Shown here piece by piece: positions 55,103 to 63,864 of a stretch of 64,000 nucleotides of DNA. Source of the stretch: Streptomyces sp. TG1A-8 (GTDB taxonomy: Bacteria > Actinomycetota > Actinomycetes > Streptomycetales > Streptomycetaceae); the NCBI RefSeq assembly GCF_030499535.1, contig NZ_JASTLB010000001.1, positions 5,518,001-5,582,000 of the forward strand, given 5' to 3'. Each line of letters starts with the position of its first letter. Position 1 is the first letter of the stretch. The notes beneath the pieces are model-generated. The model was not told where the DNA came from and searched no databases. It saw only the letters and a list, made by a program, of their open reading frames with translations. A program made the position numbers and the translations under genes.

Positions 55103-55694
55103 ACCGGATGCGCGGGTCGCGCCGGTGAGCCGCACGGGCGGGCCGCGCGTGCGCCCGTCAATCGGTGGCTCCCCGCGGACCGGTCCGTCAGGGTGAACCG
55201 GCCGGGACCGGCCGCGGCGGACCCGGAGGCGAAGCGGCGGCGGAGGCCGCGTCCCCCGGGGCCTCCGCCGCCGTCGTGCGGGGCGCCGGGCCCGCCGAGG
55301 CCGGCCCGGCGCCCCGCACCGCGGGCGGTGCGGACACCCCCACGGCCGCGGAACCGGGGCGGCCGCCCGCGGGCCGGAGCGGCGGACCGCCGTCGCACCC
55401 GTCGTGCGGGACGCGGCGCCCGCCGGGCGACACGCCCTTGCGGCGACAGGGCTCGGCCCGTCCGCGACGTCACTCGCCGTGACCGCCGGACCCGGCGGCG
55501 GCCCGGCGCGACCCGCCGGTCGGCCCGTTGTCCAACTGACCCTGAAATTGGCCGGATTCGGAGAGTAGTCGACGAGGGATGGCCAACCGCCTTACGGGGA
55601 AGGTGAATCCTGTGGCCGAGATACACGGGTGCCCCACTGGGACGATAGGGTTACCCTGCCCGGGCCGGGTGGACTCGTACGGGTGGGGAGTGAC
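55103..55694. other. Intergenic region with a terminator, 592 bases
   Basis: No gene supported. A perfect 17-bp stem (55276-55292 with 55303-55319) lies about 170 bases after the esterase stop. TAGGGTTACCCT near 55647 is a short palindrome close to the next gene and could be a promoter element. Confidence 0.45.
55276..55319 (+). terminator. Terminator hairpin downstream of the esterase gene
   Basis: Exact 17-bp arms with a 10-base loop. Confidence 0.65.
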
Positions 55695-55964
55695 ATGGAG
55701 CAGATAACAGTGCGCAGCAGGGCCAGGATCCCTGCGATCACCTGCGGGAGCAGCGCGACCAGTTCGCGGCTCGACCGCCATCTGGCGGTGCTGGCGGGTC
55801 CCGCCATACCGCAGCGGGAGACCGTCGAGGCGACCTCCCTGATGCGTGAGCTGACGGCGCGTGACACCCCGCACCGGCGCAGCGACCGGGGACGGCGGGT
55901 CAGCGGCGTCTCCCTCTTCGCACCGCTGCGCCGGCTGCGCCGCTCGCTGTTCGGCGGGCACTGA
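55695..55964 (+). CDS. Small conserved hypothetical protein, 89 aa
   Basis: ATG at 55695 has GGGGAG five bases upstream. The protein starts MEQITVRSRARIPAITCGSS and is basic, with VEATSLMRELTARD in the middle and LFAPLRRLRRSLFGGH at the end, an amphipathic Arg-rich helix that could touch a membrane or nucleic acid. I recall close relatives in many Streptomyces. Function unknown. Confidence 0.75.
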   Translation: MEQITVRSRARIPAITCGSSATSSRLDRHLAVLAGPAIPQRETVEATSLMRELTARDTPHRRSDRGRRVSGVSLFAPLRRLRRSLFGGH

Positions 55965-56010
55965 GCGGCCGCCGCGCACCGGCACCCCCGGACGCCCTCC
56001 GGGGCCGCGC

Positions 56011-56772
56011 TCAGGCCACCGCACCGTCCCGGCGCAGTGCCGCGCTCTCGCCGTCCGTCATTCCCGCGGCGCGCAGCAGTGCCCCGGTGTGCTGACCCAG
56101 CGCGGGCACGCCACCCATGCGGGCCTCCTCTCCGCCCGGCAGGGTGAGAGGAGGCAGCAGCGCCCTCAGCGGCCCGGCCGGCGACCCCACCCGACGCCAC
56201 CGCTCCCGGGCCGCCAGCTGCGGTTGCTCCGCCAGGTCGTGCACGTCCCTCAGCCGCGCACAGGCGATGCCCGCCTCCTCCAGCCGGGCCACCGCCCCGT
56301 CGGCGCCCAGGCCCCCAGCGGCCGTGCGACCGGCTGGTCCGTCCGCGCCCGGTGGGCCGCCCGCGCCGCGTTCGTCGCGCCGGCCGGATCCGTCCCCGGC
56401 TCCGGTCGGCCGATGACCCGCTTGGCCAGCCGCCGCCACTCCCGGTCGTTCTGCACCGACAGCAGCACCTGCCCGCCGTCCGCCGTCGGACAGGCGTCGT
56501 ACGGCGCGATGACGGCGTGCGCGAGGCCGGTGCGCGCCGGGGGCTCGCCGCCGTGCATCGCGTGGTGCGGCGGATGCCCCGTCCACCCGGCCAGCGCCTC
56601 CAGCATCGACACCTCCACCGGCCCCCCGCCCGGTCGTGCCGCGCCGCACCAGCGCGGCCAGCCCCCGGAGAAGGCGTACGTGGCCGCCGCGATGTCCGCC
56701 ACCGGGACGTCCGCCGTGACCGGCTGCCCGGGCGTGCCGGTCACGGACACCAGCCCGGCCTCGCACTGAGCC
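56011..56772 (-). pseudogene. Truncated, frameshifted CoA-transferase (CaiB/BaiF) gene
   Basis: The minus strand encodes recognisable class III CoA-transferase pieces. From about 56770: GLVSVTGTPGQPV, VPVADIAAATYAFSG, then EVSMLEALAGW, HHAMHGGEPPARTGLAHAV and LLSVQNDREWRRLAKRVIG. The match then shifts frame near 56295 to VARLEEAGIACARLRDVHDL and runs to the stop at 56011. A pair of compensating shifts also scrambles the stretch before SMLEALAG. The first 120 or so residues, with the CoA-binding start, are absent. The gene is dead, and its 5' end marks a sequence junction. Confidence 0.82.
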
Positions 56773-57182
56773 TTTTCCAACCTGGCCGTCAGCCCTGCTG
56801 AGCACCTCCAGTGGAACGTCCCGGGTCGCCGCGACCGACTAGGGACCTGCTGGTCAGGACTTCGTCGCCGGGCGGTGCGTTCAGCCGTCAGCAGGCTGGT
56901 GACCAGCGCGGACATCAGGTTGGAAAGGGCTCACTGCCGACCAGCCCGCTGGCACGGACCCGACACATCGCAGCCGGCCGGACGGTCGGGTAAGAACCCT
57001 CGTACCTGAGACAGCATCAGCTGTTATGCGATAAAGCCCCACGACAGCGATCCCACCCATCGATCTCTCACCTCGTAACGGCGGCTCACCCACCCACAAA
57101 CAACCGCTGACCAGCACCAGAACACCCCACCCCGAAACACCACCGACTCTCACCACCACCGACACGAAACCGAGAGATCGCA
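56773..57182. other. Junction region of altered composition, no gene
   Basis: Clearly less GC-rich from about 56990 on, with long C/A-rich stretches (57085-57165). A 9-bp inverted pair, CGATCTCTC (57061-57069) and GAGAGATCG (57172-57180), bounds about 120 bases. No transposase can be read. It is possibly scar tissue of a mobile element, but this is not shown. Confidence 0.4.
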
Positions 57183-58070
57183 TCAGGATGCTGCGGAACC
57201 AAGGGCGAGGAGCGCCCGCAGGGGCCGGGCGGCCCGCAGGGTGCCCCGCCAGATCAGCGCCTTGCGGTAAGTGAGGGAGGGACTGACCGGGACAGCACTG
57301 ACCCGGGGGTTACCGGCGAGAGCCCGGTCGGTACCCACCGACAGGGAGACGCCGACACCCGCCTCCACCAGAGCGACATGGAGGGCCCCGTCGTTGGTCG
57401 CGTACCGGGTGGTGAAGTCGATGCCCGCGGCATCGAACGCGGACTGCAGCCATGGCCGCAATCCGCTGTCCTGCCCGTAACTGATCAAAGTTTTTCCGGA
57501 CAGCAGCTCGATGGGAATGCTTTTTCGGCCCGCCAGCGGAGAGTCCGCCGGGACGACGGCCACGATCTCGTCTTCGAGCATGACCACGCTGCGCAATCCT
57601 TCGGGCAGAGACCTCTCCGGAAGGGCCACCACGGCGGCGTCCAGCTCGCCGTTCTCGACGCGTGAGATGAGCTCGGCGCTGCGCCCGTCGACGAGTTGCA
57701 CGGTGACGCCCGGGTACTGGCGGTGGAAGGCGCCCAGGAGCGTGGGCAGGCGGGTGTGCTCGACCCCGTCCACGGTGCCCAGGACGAGTGTGCCGGTGAC
57801 CAGCGCGGTGCGGGAGGCGAACTCGGCGGTCACCCTGTCGGCGTCGGCGAGAGTCTGGGTGGCCATGGGAAGCAGCACCCGGCCTGCCTCGGTCAGGCGG
57901 ACGCTGCGCGCGTTGCGTTCGAAGAGCGCTTCGCCGAGTTCCTTTTCCAGGGAGCGGATCTGGTGACTGACGGCGGGCTGTGCGACCGACAGCCGCTCGG
58001 CGGCACGGGTGAAGCTCTGCTCCTCGGCCACGGCAACGAAGAACCGCAAGGTTCTCAATTCCACGATCAT
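57183..58070 (-). CDS. LysR family transcriptional regulator
   Basis: A 295-residue LysR-type regulator. The N-terminal HTH is LRTLRFFVAVAEEQSFTRAA, ERLSVAQPAVSHQIRSLEKE, LGEALFERNARSVRLTEAG, and the effector domain has VTGTLVLGTVDGVEHTRLPT and DAAVVALPERSLPEGL. ATG at 58070. It is divergent from an MFS transporter gene with only 70 bases between, the standard layout for a LysR protein controlling its neighbour. Codon use is less GC3-extreme than in the first 55 kb. Confidence 0.93.
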   Translation of the reverse strand: MIVELRTLRFFVAVAEEQSFTRAAERLSVAQPAVSHQIRSLEKELGEALFERNARSVRLTEAGRVLLPMATQTLADADRVTAEFASRTALVTGTLVLGTVDGVEHTRLPTLLGAFHRQYPGVTVQLVDGRSAELISRVENGELDAAVVALPERSLPEGLRSVVMLEDEIVAVVPADSPLAGRKSIPIELLSGKTLISYGQDSGLRPWLQSAFDAAGIDFTTRYATNDGALHVALVEAGVGVSLSVGTDRALAGNPRVSAVPVSPSLTYRKALIWRGTLRAARPLRALLALGSAAS

Positions 58071-58087
58071 TCACCTCGTTTATTGCT

Positions 58088-58134
58088 GACATCAAAAAAT
58101 GGTCTTTGACCTCAGTGCTGTTTATCTTCACTGT
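58088..58134. promoter_or_regulatory. LysR-type operator overlapping the MFS promoter
   Basis: TCAAA (58092-58096) and TTTGA (58105-58109) are exact inverted arms around 8 bases; including flanks, GACATCAAA and TTTGACCTC match at 7 of 9. TTGACC (58106-58111) is a likely -35 for the MFS gene, so the operator covers it. Confidence 0.55.
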
Positions 58135-58140
58135 AGAGGC

Positions 58141-59355
58141 ATGACCGATGTGCAACAGGCGTCGAAGCGCCTTGACGGGGGCGACCCGAAAACTGCGGGC
58201 ACCCCTGACCGGGCCGGACTCAGCAGCGGGCACGTGATGTGGATGTCGATCGCGGCCGGCGTGAGCGTCGCCAACGTCTACTACCTGCAGCCGCTATTGC
58301 GCCCGCTGGCCACCTCCTTCGGCGTCTCTGACGCGCTCGTCGGACTGCTGCCGATGATCACTATGGTGGGCTACGCGACAGGGCTGCTCCTGGTGGTGCC
58401 CGTCCTGGAAAGGTCCGGGCTGCACCGGCTGATGCGCTGGCTGAACGCGGGCAGGCTGATCGCCCTGGCTCTGGCGGCATCCGCGACTGGCTACCCGGTG
58501 TTCGCAGCGGCATCGGTGCTGCTGGGAGCAACGAGCGTGCTGGCACAGATCCTCATGCCGGCGGCCGCGTCGCTGGCGCCGCGGGAGGCCGTGGGGCGCA
58601 CCACTGCGCGCATCACGGCCGGCCTCTTCGGCGGCATCGTGGGTGCCCGCGTCATCGCCGGGGCGCTCGACGGTCTCGTCGGCTGGCGTTCGGTGTATGT
58701 GCTGTCGGCACTGATGACGCTGGTCGTGCACCTCGCGCTGCGACGGTTGCCCGAGCCGCCCGTGCGCCACGGGCTGAGCTACCGGGCCCTTATGGCGTCG
58801 CTTCTTCCCCTCCTGCGCAGCGAGCGCGGTCTGCGTCGAGCGGCGCTCACCGCGGCCGCCGGTTTCGCCGCGTTCAACGTCTTCTGGACGGCGGTGACGT
58901 TGTATGTGACCGGTCCGGCGCACAACTGGTCGACGGCCGGTGCGGGGCTGCTGGGCTTGGTGGGCGTCATAGGCACCGCCACGGTGCTGGCCATCAGCCG
59001 GTTCCTCGACCGGGGGATGCAGCGGGGTCTCGCCGTGGCGGCCGCCGGTGTGATGGCTCTCGGTCTCCTCATCGCCGGTCCGTGGGGCTCCTCGGCCGGC
59101 GCGCTCATCGTCGGGGCACTGCTGCTGGACTCCGGTGCGCGCGTGAGCAACGTCGCCAATCAGACGCAGGCCCTCAGACAGCGCCCCGAGGCGCGCGCTC
59201 GCCTCAACACCCTTTACATGACCGCCTACTTCGCAGCCGGGTCCGTCGGTTCCGCGGCGGGGGCACTACTGTTCGCACACGCCGGCTGGACCCTCGCCGC
59301 CCTGGTCGCGGCGGCCCTGGCCACCCTCGGTGCCGCGCTCGCAGCCAGGGCGTAG
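58141..59355 (+). CDS. MFS transporter (12 TMS)
   Basis: A 404-residue major facilitator protein with about 12 hydrophobic segments. AAGVSVANVYYLQPLLRPLA in helix 1 and VGLLPMITMVGYATGLLLVV in helix 2 are typical of the arabinose-efflux-like branch (YnfM type). VGRTTARITAGLFGGIVGAR and GSVGSAAGALLFAHAGWT are later blocks. ATG at 58141; an in-frame start 14 codons upstream would lie in the promoter. Probably exports a small molecule sensed by the divergent LysR protein. Confidence 0.9.
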   Translation: MTDVQQASKRLDGGDPKTAGTPDRAGLSSGHVMWMSIAAGVSVANVYYLQPLLRPLATSFGVSDALVGLLPMITMVGYATGLLLVVPVLERSGLHRLMRWLNAGRLIALALAASATGYPVFAAASVLLGATSVLAQILMPAAASLAPREAVGRTTARITAGLFGGIVGARVIAGALDGLVGWRSVYVLSALMTLVVHLALRRLPEPPVRHGLSYRALMASLLPLLRSERGLRRAALTAAAGFAAFNVFWTAVTLYVTGPAHNWSTAGAGLLGLVGVIGTATVLAISRFLDRGMQRGLAVAAAGVMALGLLIAGPWGSSAGALIVGALLLDSGARVSNVANQTQALRQRPEARARLNTLYMTAYFAAGSVGSAAGALLFAHAGWTLAALVAAALATLGAALAARA

Positions 59356-59749
59356 CGAGGGGTTCGACAGCGTCCTCGATGCCGAGTACGCCCATCGGCA
59401 CGCAGGCCCTGCCCAGCAGGACCGTGACCTGCGGCTTCATGTGCATGATGCACTACGGGCGCATTGGCGGTGCACTGACGGGCATGCGCCTCTGGTCCAC
59501 CGGTTCTACGCTGATGGCATCCGAAGAATGCGAGCAGACGCCGCATCCGACGCCATGGCGCCGGTGATCCTGATGCTGGAAACCGCGGCGACGCCGAGCC
59601 CGTACCACCCCTCCCCCCTTAGCCCTCATCGAAGGCGACTAGGCGGTCGGCGGACTACCGAGGGCGGTCGAACCGACAGTGTCCGCACAGCCTTCCCTGC
59701 ACAAACCGGCCCGGCTCCAGCTGCGGCCCTCACCGAAGGAAGCGAACAA
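59356..59749. other. Intergenic region, 394 bases
   Basis: Less GC-rich than average. I find no convincing gene; short frames on the minus strand show no family similarity. The ribosome site AAGGAAG at 59736-59742 belongs to the next gene. Confidence 0.35.
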
Positions 59750-60307
59750 GTGAGTGATTCGAAAAAGGTCCTGTCCGATCTGGTCCTGTCCACCTCGACG
59801 GAACACGCCCCGCTCGACGCGCCCTGGGACGCGATCGACATCGCCGACTGGCTGCTGAACCTCCCGGACAAGGAATACCAGCGCTGCGCTCCGCCCGACC
59901 ACAAGGCGGCCGGTTACACCACGACCGACGACGGCCGGCCGATGTCGATCAACGTGGAGATGATTGGCACCGGGCTGGTGATCCAGCACTACGTCGCCGA
60001 GATCGCCGAGAAGCACCACTGCCACATGGTGTCCCTCTCCGATGTGCTCACCCCGCACGGCTGGACGACGGTCCAGGTGATCTGGGACCTGTCGGCCAAG
60101 GACGACGGCGACGGCACCGTCACCTACACCAACCAGGTCACCAGCCACCCCACCCAGGAGTTCATGGAGTTCAACGAGAAGAACGGCGGCACCTTCGAGG
60201 AGGCCGCGGCCGCACGGCAGGCCGCCTCCGGTGATCACAACCGGCGGGAAACACCGCTGTTCGCCGCGAGCATCGCACGCCACGCCATGGCACGGAGCTC
60301 ACGATGA
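59750..60307 (+). CDS. Hypothetical protein, possibly a START/SRPBCC-like ligand-binding fold
   Basis: A 185-residue soluble protein. GTG at 59750 is preceded by AAGGAAG. Recognisable stretches are EHAPLDAPWDAIDIADWLLN, PDKEYQRCAPPDHKAAGYTT, MSINVEMIGTGLVIQHYVAE and HGWTTVQVIWDLSAKDDGDG followed by TYTNQVTSHPT. The alternating strands after residue 60 would fit an SRPBCC-type fold, but I do not recognise the family with certainty. Its TGA overlaps the ATG of a 53-residue gene. It lies downstream of the LysR/MFS pair. Confidence 0.72.
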   Translation: MSDSKKVLSDLVLSTSTEHAPLDAPWDAIDIADWLLNLPDKEYQRCAPPDHKAAGYTTTDDGRPMSINVEMIGTGLVIQHYVAEIAEKHHCHMVSLSDVLTPHGWTTVQVIWDLSAKDDGDGTVTYTNQVTSHPTQEFMEFNEKNGGTFEEAAAARQAASGDHNRRETPLFAASIARHAMARSSR

Positions 60308-60465
60308 CCACGCAGCCCGAGCTGCATTCCACGCCTCCGTCGCCCCGGGAGCACTTCCGGCCCCGCCGCCACCTGATGACCGCCTCTGCCCATCGCGCCG
60401 AGATGACCCTCCGCTTCGCCATCCGGGAGCAGGTCACCGGCGTCGGCCGGCCCACCACGGCCTGA
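60304..60465 (+). CDS. Small hypothetical protein, 53 aa, ATGA-coupled
   Basis: ATG at 60304 overlaps the preceding stop. The peptide MTTQPELHSTPPSPREHFRP continues with RRHLMTASAHRAEMTLRFAI and ends GVGRPTTA. It has no known domain. The exact overlap suggests a real coupled gene; it may be the start of a longer protein cut short. Confidence 0.45.
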   Translation: MTTQPELHSTPPSPREHFRPRRHLMTASAHRAEMTLRFAIREQVTGVGRPTTA

Positions 60466-60672
60466 ACACAGGTCCGAGCCGCGGGCCCACCACACCCGAC
60501 ACACCATCAGACAGTCACACGCCCAACAACGTGACTGTGAGGATGATCGGGTGCCGCTCCGGGAGGTGGCTTGACTCGCAACGTGACTGGCCGTGTGCCT
60601 TGGCATTGGTCTGTCGGCTACTGCAGCGCACCGGGTTCCTCGGCGCCTCACCGCCTGCCGTGCACGAGCTCG

Positions 60673-61542
60673 TCAGTCGGTGGCCGCCTCCTGTGCGGTG
60701 TCGGTGCGGGTGAAGCGCTGGGTGAGAGTGCCGATGTGGTCGATGTGCGTGGTGAGGATGTCGCCGGGGGCAAGGTAGCGCGGCGGCTTGCGGCCCCAGC
60801 CGACGCCCGCAGGGGTGCCGGTGAGGATGACGTCGCCCGGGTGGAGGGTGATCACCTGGCTGAGGCGGGCGAGCAGGACCGGCACGGGGAGGACGAGGTC
60901 CCGAGTGTTGCCGTCCTGGACGATCTCGCCGTTGAGGGCACACGTCAGGCGGAGGTCGCCGGGGTCGGGGATCTCGTCCGGCGTGACAAGCCAGGGGCCG
61001 AGGGGAGTGAAACCGCAGAACGACTTGGCCAGGCCGAACTGGGGGACGGGACCGGACATCTGCATTATGCGCTCGGTGAGGTCCTGGGCGGCGGTGTAGC
61101 CGGCGATGTGCTGTGCGGCCTCCGCTTCGGTGACGTGGCTGGCGGTGGTGCCGATGACGACGGCGAGTTCGGCCTCCCAGTCGACGTTGCCCCGGGGCAG
61201 ACCGACGGTGGTGTGGGGACCAGAAATGGAGGAGGTGAACTTGCCGAACACCGTGAGCAGTTCCTCCGGAACGGTGACTCCGGTCTCGGCCGCGTGGTCG
61301 TGGTAATTGAGGCCGACGGCCACCAGTTGTGCGGGGGCGGGTGCGGGCGAGCCGAGCTCGGCGGGCTCGAAGGGCTGTCCGCCGGGGAGTTCCGCCTGCT
61401 GCTCCCATGCTCTGAATTCCTCCCACCGGGCGTAGACCTTCTGCGGATCGGCGTCGAACCTGCCGCCGCTGGCCGTGGCGACGTCGACGGCTCCGGTGCT
61501 GGTGATCAGGTGCAGACGTCCGGCTTTGTTCGCTGTGCGCAT
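60673..61542 (-). CDS. Fumarylacetoacetate hydrolase family protein
   Basis: A 289-residue enzyme. The FAH fold signatures are present: [16 protein letters not shown] (metal-binding start of the core), [12 protein letters not shown] with the acidic metal ligand, [33 protein letters not shown] and [20 protein letters not shown]. Relatives hydrolyse or decarboxylate 2-oxo diacids such as in homoprotocatechuate breakdown, or acylpyruvates. ATG at 61542 follows GGAGGAAA. Downstream of a decayed GntR/FCD regulator gene that may once have controlled it. Confidence 0.9.
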   Translation of the reverse strand: MRTANKAGRLHLITSTGAVDVATASGGRFDADPQKVYARWEEFRAWEQQAELPGGQPFEPAELGSPAPAPAQLVAVGLNYHDHAAETGVTVPEELLTVFGKFTSSISGPHTTVGLPRGNVDWEAELAVVIGTTASHVTEAEAAQHIAGYTAAQDLTERIMQMSGPVPQFGLAKSFCGFTPLGPWLVTPDEIPDPGDLRLTCALNGEIVQDGNTRDLVLPVPVLLARLSQVITLHPGDVILTGTPAGVGWGRKPPRYLAPGDILTTHIDHIGTLTQRFTRTDTAQEAATD

Positions 61543-61585
61543 CAGATTTCCTCCGGGGCTCATCGGGGACATCGGCCGAGGGAAC

Positions 61586-62202
61586 GGCCGCGGTGGTGGT
61601 CAGGTGCTGGACTAGGGCTTCGGCGGCGGCATCGGTGTCATGGGCCGGGACTGCCCGTTCCCGGCGGCGATGCCCGCCGGCTGCGTCGCGGTCGGTGGTG
61701 TGGTGGCCCGACCGCCGGCGCGTCGGTTCACTTGCCGTCCGCATCCGGTCGAAGGTGCCCGGCAGCACGGAGTCGTGCGCCGCCCCCAGCAGCGTGTGGT
61801 GGAAGACGTGGTGGGCCGTGGGGCGGGCGGCGCTGAAGTACGGCCCCTCGCCCGACGACCACATCGGCGTACGGGCGAACCGGTGGTGGACGGCGTACGC
61901 GCATCCCTCCTTCGGGTCACCGCACCCCACCGGCATGCGCAGCACGATCGGTTCCACGGTCCGGCGGGCCTCGGCGACTTCCCGCCGGTGGTACTCGGGG
62001 AAGGCCGCTGTGGCGAACCCGCGATCGGGCAGCCGCTCGGGGAGTCCGTCCCCCACCCACCGCACCGACGCGCTTCGCGCGTCACCGCCAGGCTCACATC
62101 TTGCTCCTTCGTCGGTCCCTGCGGCTCGAGGACTTCGCCCGGAATCCGGCCCCCGAGCACGATCGCCACCCGCAGTCGGTCGCGGGCCGGCTCGGACAGC
62201 AT
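61586..62202 (-). pseudogene. Decayed GntR/FCD family regulator
   Basis: Minus-strand pieces in two frames fit a FadR-type GntR protein. The HTH start is [27 protein letters not shown] and [11 protein letters not shown] from 62202. After a frame change near 62060-62080 come [19 protein letters not shown] and [24 protein letters not shown] (FCD domain). Another shift pair surrounds [10 protein letters not shown] before [19 protein letters not shown] near 61586. The HTH recognition region is eroded and no single frame covers the gene, so it should be inactive. Confidence 0.62.
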
Positions 62203-62248
62203 CCGTCTGCTCGGCAGTAGTGAGGGCCGGCCGCCGACATCATGCATC

Positions 62249-62298
62249 ATCATCGATGATCAAAACAATAATCGATTATCAGTGTTACAGTCGATTTA
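62249..62298. promoter_or_regulatory. Three TCGA-core operator-like sites at 19-bp spacing
   Basis: ATCATCGATGAT (62249-62260) and ATAATCGATTAT (62268-62279) are perfect 12-bp palindromes. ACAGTCGATTTA (62287-62298) is a weaker third copy. The centres are exactly 19 bp apart, near two helical turns. The array lies between the GntR remnant and the YbhB-family gene and probably covers the latter's promoter. Confidence 0.6.
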
Positions 62299-62381
62299 TT
62301 GGTGCCCGTTCGAACGCTCCGGAGGATCCGGAGCGCGCTCCTTTGCCGGGCGGGACCTCAGCGCGTGAGAGGAAAACCGTG

Positions 62382-62921
62382 ATGCCCGCGAATAACCCCT
62401 TCGCCCGCCTCCCCGAGGCGGCGACCTTCAGCGTCACCAGCACCAGCGTGTCCGACGGTGCAGCATGGGGCATCGAGCAGATGTCCGGGATCATCGGCGT
62501 CCCCGGTGGTAAGGACGTCTCCCCGCAGTTGTCGTGGAGCGGCGCCCCTGAGGGCACCAAGAGCTACGCGGTGACGGTGTACGACCCCGATGCCCCGACG
62601 GGGTCGGGCTTCTGGCACTGGGCGGTGGTGGACATCCCCGCCTCCGTCACCGAGCTCGCGGAGGGCGCGGGCGACGACACCGGCTCCGGCCTGCCCGAGG
62701 GGGCTTTCCAACTGCCCAACGATGCCCGCGCGGCCCGCTACATCGGCGCTGCACCACCCGCCGGTCACGGCGTGCACCGATACTTCGTCGTCGTGCACGC
62801 CCTCGACACCGAACACATCGGCGTCCCCGCCGACGCCACGCCGGCCTACCTGGGCTTCACCCTGGCCGGTCATGTCCTGGGCCGCGCCGTACTGACCGCC
62901 ACCGCCGAGACTCCGGCCTGA
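62382..62921 (+). CDS. YbhB/YbcL family Raf kinase inhibitor-like protein (PEBP)
   Basis: A 179-residue PEBP-family protein. The core motifs are [40 protein letters not shown] (ligand pocket DPDAP), then [20 protein letters not shown]. No signal peptide, so cytoplasmic. Bacterial members have unknown roles. ATG at 62382 is used, with AGAGGAAAA upstream; a GTG one codon earlier is possible. The upstream region has three operator-like palindromes. Confidence 0.92.
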   Translation: MPANNPFARLPEAATFSVTSTSVSDGAAWGIEQMSGIIGVPGGKDVSPQLSWSGAPEGTKSYAVTVYDPDAPTGSGFWHWAVVDIPASVTELAEGAGDDTGSGLPEGAFQLPNDARAARYIGAAPPAGHGVHRYFVVVHALDTEHIGVPADATPAYLGFTLAGHVLGRAVLTATAETPA

Positions 62922-63177
62922 CGCGCAGCCGGTCCCGCGGTAAACCGTCCGGGCCGCCGCTCGCCGGCGCGCGAGCCGACGGGCGGCCGTACGGCCATCG
63001 GCCCGGCGGCGGACCGTCGGGCGGCGCATGCCCGGTCGCCCGGTGGTACGACGCCCGCGGGAGCGCGACGGCGGCCGGGCGGTGCTGCGACCGGCTCCGG
63101 GGGACTGCCTGCCGGCCCGGCTCGGGCACAGCCCCGCCGACCGGTCCACAACCGCACTCGGTCCCGGTGGAATCCGC

Positions 63178-63864
63178 TCACTGCCGAGGAGTCGCCTCGG
63201 GTGCGGCATCTCCGGCGTTCCCCGGGGTCGCGGCACCGGCGCGGTGACGGTTTCGGTAGTTGCGCATGGCGACTTGCGAACTGCAGGTAGTGGTGCAGTA
63301 GGCGCCGGAGGTGTTGCGGCTGCGGTCGTAGAAGGCGAAGTGGCAGGGCGGGTTGCGGCAGGCCTTCAGGCGTTGCCAGGCACCGGTGAGGGCGAGTTCC
63401 GCCGCCGAGGCCAGGATGCCGGCCAGTACGCCGGGGAGTCCGTCGTGTCCGGGGACCAGGCGGGCACCGTACCGGTCGAGGACGGCGGCGAGCGGATAGC
63501 GGGCCGCCGCGCGGCGCAGGAGGTGCTCGGCGCGCGTCAGGGCCTGCTCGCTGGTGCGGGGATCGGCGGAGTGGCCCAGCAGGACGGTCACCAGGGCGTC
63601 GCGCAGTTCGCGGACCGCGGCGGCGTCGGCCTCGCTCACGTCGGCCGCCGCGTCGGGCAGACCGTTGTCCGTCAGCCACCGGGCCAAGCCCTCGGCGTCC
63701 GCGAACCGCTCCTGGCGACCGCCGGCGTCGGCATGGGTGTTGGCGAACGCCAGCACGGCGTCCGCGGCCGCGGAAGGGGCGGAAGGGGTCCTGTGCGGCT
63801 TCGCGCTGGGCGTCGTGTCGGCCGCCCCGCCCGTCGGTGCACTGCGTGTCGTGTCGCTCGCCAT
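63178..63864 (-). CDS. CGNR zinc-finger / ABATE domain regulator
   Basis: A 228-residue protein. The N-terminal ABATE-type ligand domain (AFANTHADAGGRQERFADAE, GLARWLTDNGLP) is followed by a C-terminal zinc finger LKACRNPPCHFAFYDRSRNT, YCTTTCSSQVAMRNYRNRH. The four Cys ligands are intact, but the usual CGNR is CSSQ here. Such proteins are stress-linked transcription regulators. ATG at 63864. A divergent gene beyond the window probably shares its AT-rich control region. Confidence 0.88.
   Translation of the reverse strand: MASDTTRSAPTGGAADTTPSAKPHRTPSAPSAAADAVLAFANTHADAGGRQERFADAEGLARWLTDNGLPDAAADVSEADAAAVRELRDALVTVLLGHSADPRTSEQALTRAEHLLRRAAARYPLAAVLDRYGARLVPGHDGLPGVLAGILASAAELALTGAWQRLKACRNPPCHFAFYDRSRNTSGAYCTTTCSSQVAMRNYRNRHRAGAATPGNAGDAAPEATPRQ

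Noticed and set aside
56881..57183. Minus-strand 100-codon frame in the junction region
   Set aside because: Composition is biased Val/Gly/Arg with no recognisable motif; it lies in scar-like sequence.
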